Assembly (NCBI GenBank): GCA_030407085.1
Contig: CM059585.1
Location: 94,644,501 to 94,708,500, forward strand
Reading direction: 5' to 3'
Length of the DNA stretch: 64,000 nucleotides
Origin: Trichopria drosophilae
Lineage: Eukaryota > Arthropoda > Insecta > Hymenoptera > Diapriidae
The position numbers and the translations under genes were made by a program. Below are positions 56,585 through 64,000 of the stretch, one piece after another. A model generated the notes under the pieces. That model was not told the DNA's origin. It was given only the letters and a program-made list of their open reading frames with translations, and made no database searches. Position 1 is the first letter of the stretch. Every line of letters begins with the position of its first letter.

Positions 56585-57815
56585 CGAATGTGAGGGTTTC
56601 GGGCTGAGCTAAAAGCGAGGGTCGCATTCACATTAGTAAAAAAAAAAACATTTTTGTCACAACGTGGGTAAAATGCGGTTTTACTCATTTTTTACATTTT
56701 TCTTCCGCATTTTAAAAGTTTTTTCCGAATGGGAGGATTGCGGACCAAGCCAAAGGCTAATTAATTAAATTGCCTTCTTCAATGGAAATCCACTTTTATT
56801 TTACCATAGGATTGTAAAGGGAAAAACATTTTTCGTCCAACTGTGACCTTGACCACATTTCACATTTTCCGACTCGCAAATCTCTGTTTCATCGCATAAA
56901 TGAAAAGAGCGGACGATTTTACATCTAGGTGTGAGAAATGACCTTGAATCAGATGGTCAAGGTTATCATCAACGTCACATTCGGACATAAATATGCACAC
57001 TGTTTCTATTTTTGTAATAAAAAGAAGCCTAGACATTTAAAGAAATCGATTTGACTTTGATATTATGCCAGGTCATGTTTAGACTGAGACATCAGGTCAT
57101 TGAATAGCCAAGGAAATATCCTTAAAGTTTGACCGAAAACGCATTTCTCCAAAATTTCTTCAAAATGTATTTTGCCGATTCCGTGTTTTTGGATCATCTT
57201 AGAAATACCTAAATAGTATTTTGAGACTAGGTGGTATTGAAGTAAAAATATACTATTATAGGCACAGAAGCATATCCATATAATGAACGTGTATTTTAGC
57301 GAGTACAAGCCGTCATTTTTCATTTGTAGCACTGGTGTTATGTGTTCCCTCCGTAGAAGTTGAATTCCGTGCAAAAATCTAGATAGAGACTAGGGATCCC
57401 AGACGTGGTTATTTTTCACCATGCGTTTCGAGAGTGCGTTTACCTCAAATCAAATAGTAAAACCCTTCTCGGATAAGTTCCAGACCCCTGATACGTAGGG
57501 AAATGAGCACTGTTATTTCCCCCTATCTATTTTCTGTTAAATCATTTTTAAGTATGAGGGAGTTAAGAGTTAGAAGTTTTAGTGATACAAATTAAAATTA
57601 TGCAAAACCTATATCCACATAGGTTCTATAGTGTTTGAGTTAGGACAGTTGTTACAGGTGGAGGGGGGGGGGGGGGCTACCGCGCATGTATTCGGCTCTT
57701 GGACATTGTGACGAGTAAATATGAGCAAACACGAGATATTTGCAATATTCTATAAATATTCTGTAATTACAATTAAACAAAAAAGTCATTTCCCAATTAT
57801 GCAAAATACATAAAG
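56585..57815. other. AT-rich sequence with scattered repeat fragments
   Basis: A GACCTTGAATC...GGTCAAGGTTATC fragment at about 56941-56965 belongs to the GACCTTGA repeat group. A poly-G run lies at 57662-57676. The 103-codon ORF at 57063-57374 (-) has no motif. Confidence 0.4.
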
Positions 57816-58019
57816 GTAAATGGGGTAAAGTTCGGAGCTCGATAAATTTCACAAAACTAAGTAATTTTTCATGTTTCAAATTTTTATAGTAATGAGTATT
57901 GAATAACTATGAAACTTTCTTTCTTTCTAAGAAACCAATCGAAAATACAAATTTTCTGAGCTTCGACCGATTATGCCTAAAATAGCCAAACTTGAAAATC
58001 GTGGGGTAAAGTGGGAAAC

Positions 58020-58300
58020 TTTCAACAAATTATATTAGACTTTTCGTCGCATGAGATCGTATTGTGCTTGGTCATGATTTTGGGCATGAATGCCAACAGA
58101 CAGATGGTGCAAAAATCAGGATCCTCATCAGAGCTAGAACTTTCTATCTTCTTCGATGCTTTCTTTGCTCGTGTAATTTTCTGTGTTGTTTTTTTGCTGA
58201 TGGTACTTTGTTTCCTGGTGGTGTGTATTTTGCTCCTGGTCCTCTTTTTTTTGGTTTATCTACATCTCCTTCTTTCTTGCGTTTATTTGCTACACCTTTG
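58020..58300 (-). pseudogene. C-terminal remnant of a pogo/Tigger-type DDE transposase
   Basis: On the minus strand a basic stretch (KPKKRGPGAKYTPPGNKV) is followed, after a frameshift near 58155, by an acidic serine run and a zinc-binding-like motif (SSSSDEDPDFCTICLLAFMP, then MTKHNTISCDEK). Acidic Ser/Asp followed by CxxC and NTIxC is what I recall of the C-terminal finger of many insect DDE_1 (pogo/Tigger, jerky-like) proteins. The catalytic domain is absent. Copies of TTTCCCACTTTACCC (58003-58018, 58377-58394, 58400-58416) flank it and may be end sequences of the element. Plus-strand hydrophobic ORFs here (58011-58369) are antisense shadows. Confidence 0.4.
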
Positions 58301-58619
58301 TCAGTTGCTTATTGGGTCATAAACAATGTAAAAATTGACAACATAAGAATACAAAACGACGCCGCTTAGTGATAGACATTTCCCACTTTACCCCATACGA
58401 AATTTCCCACTTTACCCTGACACCACATTTTGTAAACATGTATGCGTCATTATTTAACAATGTTTGAATCAACGGAATCTCTTTGCATTATCAAAATTGA
58501 TACTTCAAATAATAATACTTTTAATGTAGTTACACTAGTATTGTCTTCGAAAACTAAAAACTTTTATGTCGAAAAATTAAAAAATTAAATTTTCAAATTA
58601 CTTAATAAACTTTAAAATA

Positions 58620-60112
58620 CGGTTATGTTCCAACTATCTGGAAGCATAGTTTCATTTCACCCATTCATAACGGGGGGAGCAAATCAGAGGTCACAAACTA
58701 TCGTCCTGTAGCCATCTCTAGTGCTATCCCAAAGATGCTTGACTCCATTGTGACTGAGGAACTATCGAGAATAATTTACCCAGTAATATCCGAGTACCAA
58801 CATGGATTCATGCCCAGGAGATCGACTGCGACAAATTTGATATCTTTTACGGAATATGTCGTTGACATTATAGAAAACAAAAGTCAAGTTGACGCAGTAT
58901 GTACTGATCTTTCAAAGGCATTTGATAGAGTGGATTTAAACTTGCTTCTGCATAAAATTAAATCTACTGGTATTAAAGGCACATTACTAGTATGGATTGA
59001 AAATTACTTGGTAAATAGAGTTCAAATAGTTAAATACAAAAATTATTATTCTAAAGAAATTCAGGTAACATCTGGAGTCCCACAAGGATCTCATTTGGGT
59101 CCACTTTTATTCATTTTATTTATTAATGACGTGTTGTTAATACCACGTAAAGCTCATATGCTAATATTTGCTGATGACATTAAAATATTTTATGAAATAA
59201 AATCTTTAGCAGATGCAAGACAGCTTCAAGAAGATCTCGATAGTTTCTCAGCATGTTGTGCAACTAATGGCATGACTCTTAATTTAAATAAATGTTACTA
59301 TGTCTCCTTTTCAAAGTCTATGAAAAAAATATATTCACGGTACTCTTTGCTGGGTCAATCTTTACTTAAAAAGTCAACTATTAAAGATCTTGGTGTAATA
59401 TTTGATGACAGAATTACTTTCAATGATCATATAAAATATGTCGTTAACAAAGCGTCAAAAATGCTGGGTTTCCTTCAAAGAACATCTGGAAACTTTGAAC
59501 AGGTTAAAACCATACGCTTACTGCATTTGACACTAGTCAGACCAATTTTGCTTTACGCATCTTCAGTCTGGTTACCTATATACGAGGTTCATTTTAAGGA
59601 AATAGAGAGAGTACAACATAAATTTTTACGATATGCTGCATTTAAATTAAAAAAGCCTCTTCATCCTTTTGATCATGATTATACTGCAATAGCTATTGAA
59701 TTAAACTTGCCTTCCTTAAAGTCGGTGTATCATGTAAATGATCTTTGTTTATTATACAAACTAATTCATACAGACATCGATTGTCCTTTTATGCTAAGTA
59801 AAATAAATTGGATGGTACAATCTATTTCCACAAGAAACCCAAACATTTTTCCTTTGAAAACACCTCGTACAAATTATGTTAAAAATGCACCCATGTTTGG
59901 AATATGTAATTTAGCAAATTTAAATTCACCACACATTAACCTGACTGAAGATACATATTCTAATTTTCAAAGATGTGTTAAAACATTATTATACAGATTT
60001 ATCTAGAAATTTCATTTTTATTTTTATATTGATTACGGCCATTTATTTTGTAATATGTTTTGTAAAGGGTTATAACCCGTTGATGATGAAATAAATAAAT
60101 AAATAAATAATA
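58620..60112 (+). mobile_element. 5'-truncated Jockey-like LINE with intact RT frame
   Basis: The copy starts inside the RT domain at about 58620 and ends with (AAAT)n at about 60087-60112, preceded by the hairpin GGGTTATAACCC (60067-60078). Flanks share ATAA(A)CTTT-type sequence (about 58606-58615 and 60106-60116) that could be an imperfect target duplication. Confidence 0.82.
58621..60006 (+). pseudogene. Reverse transcriptase of Jockey-like LINE, lacking its N-terminus
   Basis: A single uninterrupted frame runs from the truncation point to a stop at 60004-60006; the ATG at 58735 is internal and not the natural start. The motifs are VPTIWKHSFISPIHNGG, NYRPVAISSAIPKMLD, QHGFMPRRSTATNLISF, CTDLSKAFDRVDLNLLL, TSGVPQGSHLGPLLFILF and the catalytic FADDIKIF (about 59167-59190), then LVRPILLYASSVWLPIY and ERVQHKFLRYAAFK. 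It lacks the endonuclease and so cannot be autonomous. An undamaged frame of more than 450 codons suggests a young insertion. It is related to, but clearly a different family from, the copy at 52434-55180. Confidence 0.85.
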
Positions 60113-60490
60113 ACTTTGAACAATTCTATAGAGGACAACAATACGTCTGCACGACTTGGCATATTATAAACATTTGCCTAAGTTCAAAACAAACAAAAAA
60201 TGTAAGTACCGTATGAAAACTGTACTACGATAGATTGTCCGGAAAGCGAGATTTCCCACTACACCCTACTTCCCATATATACAAAAAATAACAAACACCT
60301 TTACGTTTGTATGGTTTTTATTTTCTACTACTTCAATCATGACTGACAAAACGATAATATTATTCATATAAATTGGTATTGAAATGATAAGGAAGGGAAA
60401 TGTTTATCCCCTCGACCGGCACGGAACTCGGCTATACCTGATAATTTACTGTTGTTATTGAATAATAATGTTTACTTCAAAGTAGTTTAC

Positions 60491-60567
60491 TTTATTTATT
60501 TATATATTTATTTATTTATTTATTTATTTATTTAGAGAGAGAGAGAGAGGGAGGGGGAGAGAGAGAG
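60491..60567. repeat. (TTTA)n followed by (GA)n microsatellite
   Basis: TTTA repeats at about 60491-60534 pass directly into a GA/GGA run to 60567. This could be the tail of an old LINE plus expansion. Confidence 0.85.
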
Positions 60568-62173
60568 TTGTTATAAAATATCCTTTTCTTGAGATTCTTA
60601 GTTAAGAAATGTTACCATCTTACAATCCAGTCATAAGTCTTATTAAAAGTTCATACAGTCCTTTTCGCAGTTCAGGGCATTAATCTTAAAGTAGTTTTTG
60701 CAGAACCAGCTTCGTGGCTCAGACTATAGCGTGCTGTGAGTTCGATCCCCGCCCAGCGAACAATTTTTCGATTTCGTTTTTCAAACAGAAGCTCGCTGTT
60801 GTTAAGACGAACTACTTTGTTTACATTTCGGAAACGTTTGTCTGGCGGAAATCGACTCATGACTTCTACTGTATATTAATGTAAGTTTCTTCACTTTCCT
60901 ACATTCTCGACAAATGTGAGGCATAGCGTCATCTCGGAAGACGACTTGCAGCTCTGGAAAATCTTGTGCATTGAAGAAAATTTATCAATAGGGCGATACC
61001 GCACATTGAATAATACAATACATTAAAATAAAAAAAATTAAGACGATACCCAACATACGAGCCCAACATGAATGATATTGTATAATTCGATATTCGAACT
61101 ATTTATTTTAGTACAATGTTTTGTTCGGATGTCAAAATAACAGAGCAGTTTCTCCTTGACAGTTGGTTAACAATTTTATTGAAACTATTTCTACCAACAC
61201 AACTACAGTAGTAAGTTGTCCCATCTAAAGTTGTCAGGCCGTCCAAAGTTATGCATTTCTCCCTTCCAAAATTATACAAGCCTGTTCCCCTTTTCTCCCT
61301 CCATGACGTTTCGTTTAGGGCATCGCGACGACACTCACGATAGTGGCGACACTCTACAGACGCACACATGTAAGCCACAATTTAAATTACGATATTTGGT
61401 AAGGATGGGCAAACTTCGAAACACTTCGATTATATACGTACCACACACGCACTCGCAATGAACATAAACGAAAATGCGGTAGTGGAGGTAGGGAGGGGAT
61501 ATAATTTTGGACAGTCAGCCGCCATTTTGTAAGAACGGATCGTACAATTTAGGATGGGGACTACTGTAGTTAATTCCTTTGTGTATTGCAAAATACTTTT
61601 ATTTTAATTTGAATCTTTTATTTTTTCGAGACGAATAGTACAATTAACCAAACTCACAATAACTTTGTAGTTGACTACGATGACTATCTTTTGCAGCTGA
61701 AATTGTATGCTCCAACTGTTTTGAACACATTAAATTTTGCTGTTATCGCGGAAATATATATGTTGTCTTATATATTTTTAATGGCAGCACAAGGAAAACA
61801 AAATGATATACAATGCACGTCTTCAAGGAGAGGCCTGCTGCTGTAAGTGAGAACGTACAGAGATAACTAACGTATTTTTGTTATTGAAATATGAAGTGTC
61901 TTTTAGAGATGCGATTATAGCATTGATTTCAATATGTTATTTAATCATTTTATTTTTAATTTTACGTTTGTCGCGTTAATTTATTGATATCACTTATAAA
62001 GAAATATAGGGTGTTGAAATTAAGTGTAATTTTCATCGGATATCTATTATAAATATGTGATTAGTTTGTATTTAGATTTCAGTAGTAAACTGGTACACAG
62101 AGTTTTTATTTCGAACGATTTGTAATAAATGAAGCATAATCATATACAGTAACTGAAATAACTTTGATAACAA
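60568..62173. other. Mostly featureless, with one SINE-like fragment
   Basis: Apart from the tRNA-like fragment at 60710-60760, I recognise no gene; the ORFs at 61103-61378 (-) and 61216-61461 (+) overlap antisense to one another without motifs. Confidence 0.4.
60710..60760 (+). repeat. tRNA-derived SINE fragment
   Basis: TGGCTCAGACTATAGCG (about 60715-60731) resembles an A box, and GAGTTCGATCCCCG (60738-60751) is a good B box, but the gap between them is far too short for a tRNA. It looks like an internally deleted SINE head. Confidence 0.4.
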
Positions 62174-62175
62174 TA

Positions 62176-62568
62176 CAGTAGATATAGAGTCCCGCTATAT
62201 TTAACCCTTAGTTCCGACGGATATTTTAAGGCCATTTCCTCCCACTACCGAGGTCGAATATCTCCTGCCGTTTGAAAATGCTTATAGTTGTGCAATTTAT
62301 AAAGCACAATTTGAATTTTCTCTGGGTCGAAAACGAACCATGCGTCAGGATTAAGGGTTAATCACTTGGTTCCACGCCTTCCCCTCCAGTCTCGTTATAT
62401 TTACCAACAGAAGGGGAGCGCCGCCCGCTTATCCCACTCCCCTCACTCTCATTATGTTCATAATGTCACTGCAGGCTCTTCCTGAGACCCAGCCCGCAAG
62501 GTGGGGAAAAAAAGCGGCGACAGATAAATATAATGAGACGGAACCGGGACTCAACCGGGACTCTACTG
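62176..62568. mobile_element. pogo/Tigger-like MITE with TA target
   Basis: The ends CAGTAGATATAGAGTCCCG (left) and the complement of CAGTAGAGTCCCGG (right) are flanked by TA (62174-62175 and 62569-62570). The left end has a TATA insertion relative to the right. The interior includes a GC-rich tract (about 62417-62455) and a younger nested MITE. Confidence 0.75.
62205..62357. mobile_element. piggyBac-like MITE (153 bp) nested in the pogo-like MITE
   Basis: The element runs CCCTTAGTTCCGACG...GCGTCAGGATTAAGGG and is flanked on both sides by TTAA (62201-62204 and 62358-62361). CCC/GGG termini with a TTAA target are the signature of piggyBac-derived MITEs. There is no ORF. Confidence 0.8.
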
Positions 62569-63510
62569 TACTCAATTTAAAACGCTGAAACTGAATGCAC
62601 TATTTTGAAACAGTGAATCCCTTTTCAATGAAAACCAGTGAATACTCACTACTTCAAATTGTGGAAGTATAAAATATAGTTTTCGCAAATATTACAAATA
62701 TTGGGTAATGAATTACTTAGAATTCCTGAAACAGCGGAGGCTTTTCATTTACGAGTGAAGAAAGGTGTCGTATGAACATCTGCTTCAAAAACAAGTCAGT
62801 TAAAAATACTTGCAAATAAAGGTGACCCCTTTAACTTCAAAACAGTGTTGCGCAATATTATTTTTAACCGTATGCAGAGACTCGTTCATTTTTATGTGCT
62901 TCCCATCACGATTGTAGGATTTTGGGCTTAAAGTTTCTTGCAAACACAACGAGGGTTGAACGCTGAATGTTTATTTTATGTGAACCGTTATCGCGGGGAA
63001 TTTACTCGTCATCCACTGGCCGGTAGTTTTCGCTCTTAACATGATTATTGCATTCCTATATTGATAGACTTTCATTAAGCTAATTGCTACTTTTTCTTTT
63101 TCATTTGTTTAATTTACGGTTTTACAATTTAGACTTGTCCATAGTTATTACACTTTTACAGTTCTTTTTTTATTTTTGCTAATTCTCCGTCGTTTGTCTA
63201 ATTCTTCGTTTATATTCCTAAAATCTGGCGTAGAAGCATAAAATATGCGTAAGATTCCCACAAAGTAGATTTATGGAGGTTTTAAAGTGCTCCATTGATA
63301 AGGTAGGAATTTTCGCTGAAAATAAAAAATTAAAAATGTCTGAATCCATTTTTTTAAATTCGCGTACTGTAAACGTAGTTCTACTTACTATATACAGACT
63401 TTTAGAGAATCCGAAAGAAATTAATTAGGAAATATAAGAGAATTATTAGACACCGGTGATTTTTATTTATTTCCAATAACTATCGGTTAATTCTTTATTA
63501 ACTACCAACA

Positions 63511-63607
63511 CAGAACCGAACCTTACAACTAGGTTAAATAACGTTGCATCAGGCTTATTAACGTTATGATAACCCTATTTAACATTGTTGCAAGGTTCGG
63601 TTCCGTT
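63511..63607. repeat. Short hairpin repeat of about 97 bp
   Basis: CAGAACCGAACCTTACAAC at the left pairs with GTTGCAAGGTTCGGTTCC at the right, and GGTTAAATAACGTT pairs with AACGTTATGATAACC-type sequence in the middle. It looks like a small palindromic MITE. Confidence 0.6.
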
Positions 63608-63719
63608 AGGGTATTGTGACATTCTATAAGAGTCCATAAACAGGATGATCCAAAAGTATGGAAACGCCTAAATATCTCAGCGGGAGTGAACTTTCAGGGA
63701 AAATGTTTCAGACGAAAGT

Positions 63720-63990
63720 TGAAGGATTTTTCCTGCCTATTTAATGGTACCATTGTATTTGATCTTGAACGTGACCTTGAAGGTTATTTCAAGGTTAAGT
63801 TTATTTTTTTAAACGAAAACCCCTATTGTTGCCAGAAAAATCGACCATATCATATGCGAACGTAAAATGTTGGACTCTTTCCGAACCTGTGAAAAAAATA
63901 GCAGTTTCCATTTAAAAACATTAACTTGACCTTGGAATAACCTTCAAGGTTATCTTCAGGGTCAAGTTCTATGCTGCCATTAAATAGAAA
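63720..63990. repeat. GACCTTGA palindromic repeat, cut by the window end
   Basis: About 63740-63815 (TTGAACGTGACCTTGAAGGT, then TATTTCAAGGTTAAG) is the approximate complement of 63915-63990 (TTAACTTGACCTTGGAATAA, then CCTTCAAGGTTATC). Related fragments lie at 7441-7466, 16528-16556, 51590-51770 and 56941-56965. Confidence 0.65.
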
Positions 63991-64000
63991 GTAGAATTAC

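Noticed and set aside
57063..57374. 103-codon minus-strand ORF
   Set aside because: No motif, low-complexity aromatic-rich composition, no neighbouring exon.
58011..58369. Hydrophobic plus-strand ORFs that look like membrane proteins
   Set aside because: They are antisense to a lysine-rich minus-strand transposase tail; poly-Lys codons read backwards give Phe/Leu/Val runs.

Overview
The window looks like intergenic, heterochromatin-like DNA from an arthropod nuclear genome. An insect, and within insects a hymenopteran such as an ant, is my best guess. The reasons are the AT-rich background, spliceosomal introns inside transposon genes, and the mix of element types: a DIRS-type tyrosine-recombinase retrotransposon, RNase-H-bearing LOA/I-like and Jockey-like LINEs, CACTA-like two-gene DNA transposons, TA- and TTAA-target MITEs, and long fold-back repeats. 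The species assignment is inference only. I see no complete host gene. The only host-like candidates are a possible first coding exon at 36849-36906 and a GC-rich patch at 1565-1900.

Layout. 1-5200 is packed with members of one dispersed fold-back repeat group, including an inverted repeat nested inside another (140-2623, with 477-1564 inside). 5394-6922 is a TTAA-flanked non-autonomous transposon. 7178-7660 and 9575-11085 are further fold-back repeats. 11.1-17.0 kb is mostly AT-rich with one weak ORF and one MITE. 17028-21832 is a structurally full-length DIRS-like retrotransposon on the minus strand. It has inverted terminal repeats, an internal complementary region, an intact tyrosine recombinase, a damaged RT/RNase H ORF and a gag with a predicted intron.

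22263-33577 is a giant inverted repeat of about 11.3 kb. Its arms are several kilobases long, each carries about 300-bp tandem units, and they contain remnants of two convergent small genes. The right arm was invaded by a TA-target transposon with a dense array of GGAGTGAA/TTCACTCC motifs, and a tRNA-derived SINE later landed inside that transposon. 33.6-37.4 kb is AT-rich with a tandem repeat and a perfect 68-bp palindrome.

37.5-45.1 kb is a decayed CACTA-like element with inverted CGTACG-rich end arrays. It was split by a full-length 5.2-kb LOA/I-like LINE with a perfect 13-bp target-site duplication. 45.1-51.3 kb carries two same-strand pseudogenes: a six-exon accessory gene and a CACTA-like DDE transposase. 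Together they look like the cargo of one autonomous element. 52.4-55.2 kb (minus) and 58.6-60.1 kb (plus) are two 5'-truncated Jockey-like LINEs. The second lies beside a pogo/Tigger-like transposase remnant. The last 4 kb holds nested MITEs (a TTAA-type within a TA-type) and the start of a further palindromic repeat.

The long ORFs outside these elements are low-complexity or antisense shadows. The observations I would follow first are the giant palindrome with its unclassified gene remnants, the conserved 3' hairpins with compensatory changes in the two Jockey-like LINEs, the intron-bearing DIRS element with a second diverged DIRS relic at 44.55 kb, and the modular sequence shared by many fold-back repeats.
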